Position numbers and translations under genes: made by a program | From: Corynebacterium sp. NML98-0116 | GTDB lineage: Bacteria > Actinomycetota > Actinomycetes > Mycobacteriales > Mycobacteriaceae | Reading direction: 5' to 3' | Assembly: GCF_001767255.1 (NCBI RefSeq) | Contig: NZ_CP017639.1 | Location: 890,875 to 954,874, forward strand | DNA length: 64,000 nt | Notes under the pieces: generated by a model | The model's database searches: none | Seen by the model: only the letters and a program-made list of their open reading frames with translations | Told to the model about the DNA's origin: nothing | Part shown: piece by piece, positions 54,151-63,115 of the stretch | Numbering within the stretch: position 1 is the stretch's first letter | Layout: each line of letters begins with the position of its first letter

Positions 54151-55044
54151 CTACAGCGTGGATGGGCGCGCGACAAACACCGTGGCAAGACGCTTCTTGG
54201 ATTCTTTCACAAGGGCGACGACGCGGCCGTCGTCACGTTGTGCAGCGTGTACACCCGAAAGTCCGCGAGGTTCGAGCCATTTGCCCATAGCGAGGGCGTC
54301 GTATTCATCGTTGGTGACGGGCAGTACCGGCCAACAGGTAGCGCAGGCTTCGTCGAGGGTGAGGCTGAAGCGCGGGTGAGCCTGGATGTCTTCCAGCTCC
54401 AATGCGTGCTCGAGGTTAAAGGGCCCGACTGTGGTTCGGCGAAGCGCAGTCAGGTGCCCGCCGGTGTGTAGGGTCTCACCTAGATCGCGTGCGAGCGCGC
54501 GAATGTACGTCCCCGAGGAGCAGTGCACACGGACATCGACGTCAATCCAGGTATCGACGCGAGCGATGCCCAAAATGCTGTACTCATGAATTGTTACTGG
54601 TCGGGCTGGGATCTCGACATCGTGTCCTTCGCGGACGAGCTGATGTGCGCGCTTGCCGTCGATTTTGATTGCGGACACGCTTGAGGGACGCTGCATGATA
54701 TCGCCGCGGAAGCTGTCGATGGCGTCGATAATGTCGGCGTCAGTGACTGCATCGGTGGGGGAGGTGCTGACGACCTCGCCCTCGGCGTCATCCGTCGTGG
54801 TGGCGGCACCGAGCCGAATGGTTGCCTCGTACGTCTTGGTTTCCGCGACGAGGTGGGCGAGGAGCTTTGTGCCACGTTCGATACCGACAACCAGTACTCC
54901 AGTCGCCATCGGATCCAAGGTTCCGGCATGACCGACTTTGCGGGTCCCGAAAGCACGGCGAAGGCGTGCGACCACGTCGTGGCTTGTGAGGCCTTGGGGC
55001 TTATCGATGACAACAATTCCAGATGTAGCGAGGGGATCACTCAT
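54151..55044 (-). CDS. truB: tRNA pseudouridine(55) synthase TruB
   Basis: Makes pseudouridine 55 in tRNA T-loops. The 297 residues start GIVVIDKPQGLTSHDVVARLRRAFGTRKVGHAGTLDPMATG, with catalytic Asp in AGTLDP, and continue with RPSSVSAIKIDGKRAH and CSSGTYIRALARDLGE. The C-terminal part matches the actinobacterial PUA-like extension. It is divergent from ribF, 30 bp apart. A variant -10 (CATACT, minus strand 55058-55053) lies 8 nt upstream of the start, in line with leaderless genes here. Confidence 0.95.
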   Translation of the reverse strand: MSDPLATSGIVVIDKPQGLTSHDVVARLRRAFGTRKVGHAGTLDPMATGVLVVGIERGTKLLAHLVAETKTYEATIRLGAATTTDDAEGEVVSTSPTDAVTDADIIDAIDSFRGDIMQRPSSVSAIKIDGKRAHQLVREGHDVEIPARPVTIHEYSILGIARVDTWIDVDVRVHCSSGTYIRALARDLGETLHTGGHLTALRRTTVGPFNLEHALELEDIQAHPRFSLTLDEACATCWPVLPVTNDEYDALAMGKWLEPRGLSGVHAAQRDDGRVVALVKESKKRLATVFVARPSTL

Positions 55045-55061
55045 AGCTCTTTAGTATGCCG

Positions 55062-55067
55062 TACGCT
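55062..55067 (+). promoter_or_regulatory. -10 box of ribF (leaderless)
   Basis: TACGCT ends 7 nt before GTG 55075. The truB -10-like box (55053-55058) is 4 bp away on the other strand. Confidence 0.5.
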
Positions 55068-55074
55068 ATTGCAC

Positions 55075-56067
55075 GTGGATATTTTGCACGGTCTTAATGC
55101 TGTACCGGAATCGTTCGGTGCCCTTGACGGCACCGTGCTGACGATAGGGGTCTTTGACGGGGTCCACCGCGGTCACCAGATGCTGATCAAAGCAGCTGTT
55201 GATGAGGCGAAGCGTCTCCAGGTGCCATGCGTGGTGATGACATTTGAGCCGCACCCGGTAGCAGTATTTCGTCCGGAAGCCGCGCCCACGGCGCTGATGC
55301 CACTCGAGGAGCGGGCGCGGCTGATCGCTGAGCTTGGCGTGGACGCGCTGATCGTTATCGATTTCCGCAAAGAGCTTGCGGGGGAGAGTGCACAAGACTA
55401 TTTCGACAAAGTAGTGATGGGCACCTTGCATGCTCGTCACATCTTTGTGGGCGAGAATTTCACGTTCGGACGAGATGCTTCCGGCACGTCGCAGACGATG
55501 GTGCAGCTCGGTGAGCAGAATGGTGTTGATGTGACAGTAGTCCGCCTGCTGAAAGAGGGCGCGACAAGAATTTGTTCAACGGCGATTCGGGACGAGCTTG
55601 CACAAGGCAACATCAGCGTGGCTAAGGACTACATGGGCAGGCCGTTCTCCGTCGTGGGTCCGATCAAGCGGGGTGCTGGGCGAGGAGGTCGCGAGCTCGG
55701 TTACCCGACCGCGAATCAGTATGTTGCTGACGTTTCTGCCCTCCCGAAAGATGGGGTGTACGCGGGGTGGCTCACAATTATCGACGATGCCCCCATCGGC
55801 GGGAACATGGTTCCGGGAAAGCGCTACCCGGCTGCGATTTCAGTCGGCACTAATCCGACGTTCGGTGACAAGCGGCGCAGTGTCGAGTCCTACGTGCTTG
55901 ATAGAGATGCTGACCTCTACGATCGGATGGCCCGCGTCGAATTTGTGGCGAAGGTTCGCGACATGGTCAAGTTCGATTCCGTTGACGAGCTTCTGGAGCA
56001 CATGGCTCGGGACGTTTCCCGGACCCGCGAACTCTTAAGCGAGCCTGTTGCTGATTCCGTAGAATAA
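55075..56067 (+). CDS. ribF: Bifunctional riboflavin kinase/FAD synthetase
   Basis: Makes FMN and FAD from riboflavin. The 330 residues combine an N-terminal nucleotidyltransferase (TIGVFDGVHRGHQMLI, ADALIVIDFR-like, then HIFVGENFTFGRDASG and ISSTAIR-like STAIRDELAQGN) with a C-terminal kinase domain (GRPFSVVGPIKRGAGRGGRELGYPTANQ). GTG 55075 is preferred because of the -10 box; upstream in-frame starts lie inside the truB region. FAD from this enzyme feeds mtr, mqo and thyX in the window. Confidence 0.95.
   Translation: MDILHGLNAVPESFGALDGTVLTIGVFDGVHRGHQMLIKAAVDEAKRLQVPCVVMTFEPHPVAVFRPEAAPTALMPLEERARLIAELGVDALIVIDFRKELAGESAQDYFDKVVMGTLHARHIFVGENFTFGRDASGTSQTMVQLGEQNGVDVTVVRLLKEGATRICSTAIRDELAQGNISVAKDYMGRPFSVVGPIKRGAGRGGRELGYPTANQYVADVSALPKDGVYAGWLTIIDDAPIGGNMVPGKRYPAAISVGTNPTFGDKRRSVESYVLDRDADLYDRMARVEFVAKVRDMVKFDSVDELLEHMARDVSRTRELLSEPVADSVE
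56060..56065 (+). promoter_or_regulatory. -10 box of the nucleoside hydrolase gene
   Basis: TAGAAT overlaps the ribF stop codon; the predicted leader is about 35 nt with a weak AAAGG site. Confidence 0.4.
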
Positions 56068-56105
56068 AGCCGTTGCTGATCTGTGTTGCTTGAAAGGTTT
56101 TTGCT

Positions 56106-57059
56106 GTGACCATCAAGATGATTCTCGACGTAGACACCGGTATCGACGACGCGTTGGCGTTGGCATACGCTATGGCTTCACCTGAAGTGGAACTTGTCGG
56201 CGTGACATCGACATATGGAAACGTCACGGTGGCTGATAGCGTTCGCAACAGTCTCGCGATTCTCGAGCTATTCGGGCGCACCGATATTCCCGTGTTCGCT
56301 GGCCCGACGCATGCTCGTGCCAAGGACAGCTTTGAAGTGTTGGAAATTTCGCAGTTCATTCACGGCGTAAACGGTATAGGGGAGGCGCAACTTCCGGATG
56401 CCCATCGCGCTGTCGAGGAAGCCTCCGCGGTGGACTTCATGGTCGATGCGTTCCACCGCTACGGCGACGAATTAGTGATTGTTCCTGTCGGGCCTCTGAC
56501 GACGGTCGCAGCTGCCATGGAAGCCGATAAAGACTTTGCAGACAGTGCCAGGATTGTGATGATGGGCGGTGCGCTGACCGTGCCGGGAAACGTCAATACG
56601 TGCACTGAGGCGAACATCAATCAGGACCCCGAAGCTGCTGACTTTGTGATGCGCAGGGCGCAGAACCTCACCATGATCGGGCTCGATGTTACTTTGCAGA
56701 CGTTGTTGACGTCGAAGGAAACCGCGGTGTGGAAGGAGTTGGGCACGTCTCAGGGCAACTTCTTGGCAAAGGCGACTGACTTTTACATCAAGGCATATGA
56801 AACAACTTCGCCGCATCTTGGTGGGTGCGGGCTGCATGACCCGTTGGCGGTAGCAGTTGCGATAGATCCCAGCCTGGTTGACTGCGTTGGTGTAAACCTG
56901 CGCACGGACCTCGAAGAGCCAACTCGTGGACGAACGATCGGGGACCCGGAGCGTCTGAATGACCCGAAGAAGACGAGTCAGGTTGCAGTTGGTGTCGACG
57001 TTGATCGATTCCTCGATGAGTTCATGACACGTTTGACCAACCTGGCGCGCAGCAGCTAA
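56106..57059 (+). CDS. Inosine/uridine-preferring nucleoside hydrolase
   Basis: Splits ribonucleosides to base and ribose. The 317 residues start with the NH-family calcium motif ILDVDTGIDDALAL (Asp8, Asp10, Asp14 and Asp15), then GPTHARAK, the VPVGPLTTVA segment, VMMGGALTVPGN and a late HDPLAVAVAIDPS with a His/Asp pair. Substrate choice cannot be set from sequence. GTG 56106 is the likely start. It lies between ribF and rpsO, perhaps a lineage-specific addition. Confidence 0.93.
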   Translation: MTIKMILDVDTGIDDALALAYAMASPEVELVGVTSTYGNVTVADSVRNSLAILELFGRTDIPVFAGPTHARAKDSFEVLEISQFIHGVNGIGEAQLPDAHRAVEEASAVDFMVDAFHRYGDELVIVPVGPLTTVAAAMEADKDFADSARIVMMGGALTVPGNVNTCTEANINQDPEAADFVMRRAQNLTMIGLDVTLQTLLTSKETAVWKELGTSQGNFLAKATDFYIKAYETTSPHLGGCGLHDPLAVAVAIDPSLVDCVGVNLRTDLEEPTRGRTIGDPERLNDPKKTSQVAVGVDVDRFLDEFMTRLTNLARSS

Positions 57060-57070
57060 AGTAGTCCAGG

Positions 57071-57116
57071 CTTTGTGCGAGTTGAGACTGTGGTTCGCAG
57101 CAGTTGCAGCACAAAG
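57071..57116. other. Inverted repeat upstream of rpsO
   Basis: CTTTGTGC (57071-57078) and GCACAAAG (57109-57116) form an 8-bp inverted repeat with a 30-nt gap. It overlaps the predicted -35 of rpsO, so it may be an operator or a transcript end of the upstream gene. Confidence 0.35.
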
Positions 57117-57131
57117 TGGTCAAAGTATATG
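57104..57131 (+). promoter_or_regulatory. Possible rpsO promoter
   Basis: TTGCAG (57104-57109), 16-bp spacer, TATATG (57126-57131). Leader of about 22 nt with AGGAG ribosome binding site. Confidence 0.4.
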
Positions 57132-57158
57132 CGGACTGAAACAAATGAGGAGTTTTTC

Positions 57159-57428
57159 ATGGCGCTGAACGCTGAGAAAAAGGCAGAGATTCTGAAGACC
57201 TACGGTGTGCACGAGACTGACACCGGTTCCCCGGAGGCGCAGGTTGCGCTGCTCACCGAGCGCATCAACAACCTGACTGAGCACCTGAAGTTCCACCAGC
57301 ACGACCACCACTCCCGTCGTGGCCTGCTGCTGCTGGTTGGTCGCCGTCGTGGTCTGCTGAAGTACCTGCGCGAGAACAACGTCGAGCGCTACCGTGACCT
57401 GATTGCTCGTCTCGGCCTGCGTCGTTAA
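57159..57428 (+). CDS. rpsO: 30S ribosomal protein S15
   Basis: 89-residue S15, matching the family through its length (starts [33 protein letters not shown], with the [21 protein letters not shown] helix). ATG 57159 has GAGGAG upstream. It is followed by a terminator and then pnp, the usual rpsO-pnp order. Confidence 0.98.
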   Translation: MALNAEKKAEILKTYGVHETDTGSPEAQVALLTERINNLTEHLKFHQHDHHSRRGLLLLVGRRRGLLKYLRENNVERYRDLIARLGLRR

Positions 57429-57450
57429 GACGATCACGTCATAAGGCTTC

Positions 57451-57484
57451 AAACTCCCGCTCTGGCTTTTTAGGGCGGGGGTTT
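57451..57484 (+). terminator. Terminator between rpsO and pnp
   Basis: AAACTCCCGC (57451-57460) pairs with GCGGGGGTTT (57475-57484) with one G-U pair; loop 14 nt, T-rich at its end. Confidence 0.75.
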
Positions 57485-57500
57485 AGCTGTGTCTGAAGCG

Positions 57501-57529
57501 TGGTGAAATCCCTGGCAGGGTGGTAGAGT
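57501..57529 (+). promoter_or_regulatory. Promoter of pnp
   Basis: TAGAGT (57524-57529) with TGGTGA 17 bp upstream (57501-57506). Leader of about 65 nt with AAGGAGAGG site. Confidence 0.5.
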
Positions 57530-57599
57530 GTGCTTCGTTCTAAATGACACAAAAACGGCGACATCGATGATCGCCCGGAGATCCAAGGAGAGGGATCAA

Positions 57600-59885
57600 T
57601 TGAGCAGTTTTAAGCCGAGAAATTCGTACGAAATCCACGTTGATGAAGAGTATGGGGTTACCGAAGCAGTAGCGTCGCTCGACAACGGTGATTTCGGTTC
57701 TCGCACCATTCGTTTTGAGACGGGCCAGTTGGCTCGCCAGGCAGATGGGTCGGTGACGACCTACCTGGACGATGACACCATGATGCTTGCGACGACTACG
57801 GCGTCGAATAACCCCCGCGAAGGCTTTGATTTCTTCCCTCTGACCGTTGATGTCGAGGAGCGAATGTATGCCGCGGGCCGTATCCCGGGCTCGTTCTTCC
57901 GCCGCGAAGGCCGCCCATCCACCGAGGCGATCCTGGCTTGCCGTCTCATCGACCGCCCACTGCGCCCAACCTTCGTGAAGGGGCTGCGCAACGAGGTTCA
58001 GGTCGTGATTACCGTCCTGTCGATCGCCCCGGAAGAGTACTACGACGTTGTCGCTATCAACGGAGCTTCCGCAGCAACGCAGCTTTCTGGCCTGCCGGTT
58101 TCCGGCCCTGTTGGTGGTGTGCGTATGGCATTGATCGCTGACGATAAACACCCAGAAGGCCAGTGGGTTGCATTCCCGAATCACGAGCAGCACCAGCGTG
58201 CCATCTTCGAGATGGTTGTTGCGGGCCGCATTGTTGAGCGCAAGCGTGGCCGTAAGACGGAAGCGGATGTTGCAATCATGATGGTTGAGGCAGGAGCTGG
58301 CGCGAACGTCGTCAAGCTGATCGCTGACGGCGCACCTGCACCTACCGAGGAAACCGTCGCAGACGGTCTGGAGGCTGCGAAACCGTACATCAAGACGCTG
58401 TGTGAGGCGCAGCGCGACCTTGCAGCTCAGTTCGACAAGGAACGCAAGGAGTTTCCGCTTTTCCCGGCATACACCGATGAGGTGTTTGAAGCAGTGGAGA
58501 AGAAGGCATCGAAGAAGCTCGCTTCCTTCCTGACCATCGCTGGCAAGCAGGAGCGCGAAGAGAAGATCAACGCGTACATCGAGGACATCGAAGAAGATGT
58601 GCTTGACCGCCTCGACGTCGACGAAGATGACGACGATGTTGCTGCTGTGGTGAAGGAGATTCGCGCGGCGTACAACGCACTGCAGAAGGAGATTGTTCGA
58701 GGCAAGATCCTGAAGGATGGCTACCGTATCGACGGTCGCAGCGTGACCGCGATCCGTGACCTCGGCGTGGAAGTCGAACTGGTCCCGCGTGCGCATGGTT
58801 CGGCACTGTTCGAGCGCGGTGAGACCCAGATCCTTGGTGTGACGACGCTTGACATGCTGAAGATGGAACAGCCAATCGATTCGCTGAGCCCTGAGACTTC
58901 GAAGCGTTACATTCACCACTACAACTTCCCACCGTATTCGACTGGTGAAACAGGTCGTGTTGGCTCCCCGAAGCGCCGCGAAATCGGTCACGGTGCGCTT
59001 GCAGAGCGCGCGCTGTTGCCAGTGATACCTTCGCGCGAGGACTTCCCGTACACGATTCGCCAGGTTTCTGAGGCGCTGAGCTCCAACGGTTCGACGTCGA
59101 TGGGCTCCGTGTGTGCATCGACGTTGTCGCTGTACAACGCTGGTGTGCCACTGGCTGCTCCGGTCGCGGGTATTGCGATGGGCCTTGTGTCGGGTGACGT
59201 CGATGGTGAGACGAAGTACGTCGCTCTGACGGACATTCTGGGCGCGGAAGATGCGTTCGGCGATATGGACTTCAAGGTGGCAGGCACCCGCGAGTTCATC
59301 ACCGCCCTGCAGCTTGATACCAAGCTGGACGGCATTCCTTCTGACGTGCTCGCTTCGGCTCTGAAGCAGGCGCATGATGCTCGAGAGACCATCCTGGACA
59401 CGATGGCAGAGGTCATTGATTCGCCGGATGACATGAGCTCGTTGGCGCCGAAAATCACCACGGTGAAGGTTCCTGTTTCCAAGATTGGTGAGGTCATTGG
59501 CCCGAAGGGCAAGATGATCAACTCGATTACCGAGGAAACCGGCGCGGACATCTCGATTGAAGAGGACGGAACCGTGTACGTCTCGGCAACCAGTGGCGAA
59601 GCAGCAGACGCCGCGATCGACAAGATCAACGCAATTGCTAACCCACAGTTGCCGAAGGTAGGCGAGCACTACCTGGGTACCGTGGTCAAAACCGTTGCAT
59701 TCGGCGCGTTCGTTTCGATCGTCCCGGGAACCGACGGCCTGATTCATATCTCGAACTTGGGTGGCAACAAGCGCATCGAGAAGGTCGAGGACGTTGTCAA
59801 CGTCGGTGACAAGATCGAGGTCGAGATTCGTGATATTGATAATCGCGGCAAGATCTCCCTTGTTCCTGTTGAGCAGGACAAGTAG
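57600..59885 (+). CDS. pnp: Polyribonucleotide nucleotidyltransferase (PNPase)
   Basis: Phosphorolytic 3'-5' exoribonuclease. The 761 residues contain two RNase PH domains ([13 protein letters not shown]; later [27 protein letters not shown] with catalytic residues), the central helical domain (about 245-360, with a run of acidic residues EDDDDV), a KH domain ([14 protein letters not shown]) and a C-terminal S1 domain ([21 protein letters not shown]). I choose the TTG at 57600 since AAGGAG lies 9 nt upstream; an ATG at 57567 has no such site. In E. coli pnp lies downstream of rpsO too. Confidence 0.97.
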   Translation: MSSFKPRNSYEIHVDEEYGVTEAVASLDNGDFGSRTIRFETGQLARQADGSVTTYLDDDTMMLATTTASNNPREGFDFFPLTVDVEERMYAAGRIPGSFFRREGRPSTEAILACRLIDRPLRPTFVKGLRNEVQVVITVLSIAPEEYYDVVAINGASAATQLSGLPVSGPVGGVRMALIADDKHPEGQWVAFPNHEQHQRAIFEMVVAGRIVERKRGRKTEADVAIMMVEAGAGANVVKLIADGAPAPTEETVADGLEAAKPYIKTLCEAQRDLAAQFDKERKEFPLFPAYTDEVFEAVEKKASKKLASFLTIAGKQEREEKINAYIEDIEEDVLDRLDVDEDDDDVAAVVKEIRAAYNALQKEIVRGKILKDGYRIDGRSVTAIRDLGVEVELVPRAHGSALFERGETQILGVTTLDMLKMEQPIDSLSPETSKRYIHHYNFPPYSTGETGRVGSPKRREIGHGALAERALLPVIPSREDFPYTIRQVSEALSSNGSTSMGSVCASTLSLYNAGVPLAAPVAGIAMGLVSGDVDGETKYVALTDILGAEDAFGDMDFKVAGTREFITALQLDTKLDGIPSDVLASALKQAHDARETILDTMAEVIDSPDDMSSLAPKITTVKVPVSKIGEVIGPKGKMINSITEETGADISIEEDGTVYVSATSGEAADAAIDKINAIANPQLPKVGEHYLGTVVKTVAFGAFVSIVPGTDGLIHISNLGGNKRIEKVEDVVNVGDKIEVEIRDIDNRGKISLVPVEQDK

Positions 59886-59901
59886 TCTCACCGCTTAAAG
59901 A

Positions 59902-59931
59902 AGTGGCCAGGGCATTTACGCCCTGGCCACT
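59902..59931. terminator. Perfect 12-bp hairpin between convergent pnp and the lipoprotein gene
   Basis: AGTGGCCAGGGC (59902-59913) pairs with 59920-59931, loop 6 nt. There is no T-run on the plus strand and only TCTTTAAG on the minus side, so its strength is uncertain. Confidence 0.6.
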
Positions 59932-59945
59932 ACGCGTTTGCCGAG

Positions 59946-60560
59946 CTAACGGTGGACGTCAATAACTAGCCGTGTTGGACTTTCCAACACCGTAGCCTCA
60001 AACGAACGCTGCCGGTCGAGTCCGATGAAGAACTGCGACTGGTTTTCAAACGTGCCGCCGTTGGTGATCCCAGCGACGTTGCCGGTTGCCAGCTGATACG
60101 GGCCAGCGGAGATAAGATCAGGGTTGCTCGGGAGTCGATCCATCGGTGTGCCTTCGATGAGCACCTCCAAGATGTCGTTACCGGAGACCGCGAGCTCGTG
60201 GCCGGAGGCCTGCTGGAGTGCCTTATCGGTGTACTGGATTCGATAGCCAGGTAGGCCATTGCCTGAGAACTCGAAGACGACGCGGTCGTATGCCTCATGG
60301 CTACCGACTCGAATATCCTGGAGCGTTAGCTCAGGGGCACCTTCGGGCGGAGCGAAGGTGTTGAGAGCGACTGGGGCTGCGGGAGATGCGGCAGCCGACA
60401 CCGTTGACTCCGTAGCAGATGCGTCTTGTGTAGTGGTAGCTGCAACGCTTTCAGGGGACGCAGTTGCTGTGGACGGCTCTGTCACTTCGGAACCCGTGCC
60501 GCACGCGGTGAGCAGTGCAGCCACGGCGAGGACACCGGGGAGGATCAAGCTACTCTTCAT
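59946..60560 (-). CDS. AMIN-like-domain lipoprotein
   Basis: 204 residues from ATG 60560: signal peptide with lipobox LTAC (MKSSLILPGVLAVAALLTAC), a Ser/Thr/Ala-rich linker of about 60 residues, then a beta-rich domain (DIRVGSHEAYDRVVFEFSGNGLPGYRIQY, QQASGHELAVSGNDILEVLIEG, and a final TRLVIDVHR) like the AMIN-like domain of actinobacterial lipoproteins, which binds envelope polymers in some families. Start 60560 is preferred since upstream in-frame codons read Cys-rich sequence atypical of protein and because a -10 box lies 8 nt upstream. Divergent from dapB. Confidence 0.82.
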   Translation of the reverse strand: MKSSLILPGVLAVAALLTACGTGSEVTEPSTATASPESVAATTTQDASATESTVSAAASPAAPVALNTFAPPEGAPELTLQDIRVGSHEAYDRVVFEFSGNGLPGYRIQYTDKALQQASGHELAVSGNDILEVLIEGTPMDRLPSNPDLISAGPYQLATGNVAGITNGGTFENQSQFFIGLDRQRSFEATVLESPTRLVIDVHR

Positions 60561-60568
60561 GCTTTTCG

Positions 60569-60574
60569 AGTGTA
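60569..60574 (-). promoter_or_regulatory. -10 box of the AMIN-like lipoprotein gene (leaderless)
   Basis: On the minus strand TACACT ends 8 nt before ATG 60560. Confidence 0.5.
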
Positions 60575-60601
60575 CCGAACCACACCTGCCGCACGGCGCG
60601 C

Positions 60602-60607
60602 TACAGT
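60602..60607 (+). promoter_or_regulatory. -10 box of dapB
   Basis: TACAGT, about 49 nt before ATG 60657; leader with GAGGA site. Confidence 0.4.
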
Positions 60608-60647
60608 GACAGCAGTAGAACGAACGCAACTCGCAAAGCAGAATTGA

Positions 60648-61403
<756 letters not shown>

Positions 61404-61406
61404 CAG

Positions 61407-62159
61407 ATGCAGCCGCAGCGCCAACTCAGCATCCAGCTCGTGGCAGCATCAACGTTCGAACCGCCAGCCGGACTGGGCTGGCGGCCTTCATCTGGTGCAG
61501 CGGCGGCGGATGCTGTCGTCGAATTTGCAGGCAGGGCAAGCTATGACTCCTTCGGTGACAATGAGTCTCACACTTCGAGCACGGACGCCTTCCTGCATCA
61601 CGTCATTGATACCGGCAACCTCTCGCTGCTCGAGCACGCAAGCGTGACGCTGTATATTCAGGGAATCTCAATGGCCACCAGCCATGAGATATTGCGACAC
61701 CGAGACTTTTCAATCAGCGAGCTTTCACAGTACTCCTTACCTGAAGAGCAAAGAGGAGTCGTGGTTCCTAGCGTTGTACAGCGCGACGAGCAACTTCAAC
61801 GGTTTTTCGAGCACGCGATTGAAGACGCTGCGTTTGTGCACGACGAATTGCATAACGCGGTGGAAGCAAGTCTGACGGATGAGAAGAATGTGTTACTGCG
61901 CAAGCAACAGGTACGCGAGGCAGCTATGGCACTTGCTCCGGCTGCGAGAGAAACCCGACTTGTTGTCAGCGGCAACCTCCGGACTTGGCGGAATTTTGTT
62001 GCGACCAGGGCAGCTGAGCACAGTGGGGAGGAGCTACGAGCGGTCGCCGTGAGGTGTCTGGAACTTTTGAGTGAGTGCGCACCCGTCTTGTTCGAGGACT
62101 TCGTTGTCACAACGCTGCCGGACGGGACTAAGAAGGCAACAACCCAGTACAAAACGTAG
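61407..62159 (+). CDS. thyX: FAD-dependent thymidylate synthase ThyX
   Basis: Makes dTMP from dUMP using methylene-THF and FADH2. The 250 residues have the ThyX motif RHR-x7-S (Arg97-Ser107, RHRDFSISELS), the REAAMALAPAARETRLVVSGNLRTWRNFVATRAAEH region with the conserved Arg residues, and DFVVTTL. The residues after the motif read QYSLPEEQRGVVVP where M. tuberculosis ThyX has QRYVPEKDSRVVVP (from memory), so a conserved Arg (position 109) is Tyr here. It starts 3 bp after the dapB stop, consistent with a dapB-thyX-dapA unit. Confidence 0.95.
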   Translation: MQPQRQLSIQLVAASTFEPPAGLGWRPSSGAAAADAVVEFAGRASYDSFGDNESHTSSTDAFLHHVIDTGNLSLLEHASVTLYIQGISMATSHEILRHRDFSISELSQYSLPEEQRGVVVPSVVQRDEQLQRFFEHAIEDAAFVHDELHNAVEASLTDEKNVLLRKQQVREAAMALAPAARETRLVVSGNLRTWRNFVATRAAEHSGEELRAVAVRCLELLSECAPVLFEDFVVTTLPDGTKKATTQYKT

Positions 62160-62190
62160 CGGTGGAGTTACATTCAGCCAGCAAAAAGGG

Positions 62191-62196
62191 TACGCT
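62191..62196 (+). promoter_or_regulatory. -10 box of dapA (leaderless)
   Basis: TACGCT ends 8 nt before ATG 62205, so dapA may have its own start besides read-through from thyX. Confidence 0.45.
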
Positions 62197-62204
62197 CTTT
62201 TGGC

Positions 62205-63113
62205 ATGGGCACTTCTATGAAAGCTAATATCGGTGCTGACGTTTTCGGCACAGTCTGCGTCGCAATGGTCACGCCGTTCGATAAGCATGGCGAGCTAGAC
62301 GTTAAGGCAGGACGAGCATTAGCTGCCCACCTTGTCGGCAATGGCATTGATGCCCTCGTGCTTGCGGGCACGACGGGCGAATCGCCAACGACAACCAGTG
62401 AAGAGAAAGTCGCGTTACTGAAAGCGGTGCGTGAAGAAGTTGGCGATAGCGCCAAACTTATCGCCGGAGTAGGCACGAACGACACCCGAAAGTCCGTCGC
62501 ATTGGCGAAGGAAGCTGCTGAGGCAGGGGCTGATGGCCTCTTGGTTGTCACGCCGTATTACTCGAAGCCGTCTCAAGACGGCGTGTTTGCGCACTTCCGG
62601 GAGATCGCTTCTGCAACTTCGTTGCCGATCTGCCTCTACGACATTCCAGGACGCTCTGCGATTCCGATTGCCTCGGACACCATTGCGAAGTTGGCGGAAT
62701 TGCCAACCGTAGTTGCGATGAAAGATGCGAAAGGCGACTTCTTCCAGGCAGCACCGTTGATCCAATCAACAGGCCTGGCATGGTATTCCGGGGATGACCC
62801 GCTGAACCTGCCGTGGCTGGCCATGGGGGCAACCGGTGTGATCTCGGTTGTAGGCCACGCAGCACCGCAAGCGTTGCGCGAGCTCATCACAAGCTTCGAG
62901 GAAGGCGACCTCGTCCGTGCGCGGGAAATTAACGCCAATGTCATCGACGTTCTCGCACATCAACAAGCGATTCTCGGTGGCACAACATTTGCAAAGGCTG
63001 CTCTGCGTCTGCAGGGCATTGAAGTAGGCGAACCACGCCTGCCAGTGGTCGGAGCGACCTCTGAGCAGGTAGAGGTTCTCAGAGAAGATTTGAAGAAGGC
63101 TGGAGTCCTTTAA
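62205..63113 (+). CDS. dapA: 4-hydroxy-tetrahydrodipicolinate synthase
   Basis: Condenses pyruvate and aspartate semialdehyde, the first committed step to DAP and lysine. The 302 residues have [11 protein letters not shown], the [14 protein letters not shown] motif, the YY of [11 protein letters not shown] with the proton-relay Tyr, [11 protein letters not shown] and Schiff-base Lys173 ([10 protein letters not shown]). rnj starts 2 bp after its stop, so both are one transcript; the pairing dapA-rnj is conserved in actinobacteria. Confidence 0.97.
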   Translation: MGTSMKANIGADVFGTVCVAMVTPFDKHGELDVKAGRALAAHLVGNGIDALVLAGTTGESPTTTSEEKVALLKAVREEVGDSAKLIAGVGTNDTRKSVALAKEAAEAGADGLLVVTPYYSKPSQDGVFAHFREIASATSLPICLYDIPGRSAIPIASDTIAKLAELPTVVAMKDAKGDFFQAAPLIQSTGLAWYSGDDPLNLPWLAMGATGVISVVGHAAPQALRELITSFEEGDLVRAREINANVIDVLAHQQAILGGTTFAKAALRLQGIEVGEPRLPVVGATSEQVEVLREDLKKAGVL

Positions 63114-63115
63114 GT

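Noticed and set aside
57540..59891. A 783-codon open frame opposite pnp, and a 488-codon one opposite ftsY (616-2082)
   Set aside because: Both have no family resemblance and biased, arginine/cysteine-rich composition; the pnp and ftsY frames are certain, so these are shadow frames of high G+C coding sequence.
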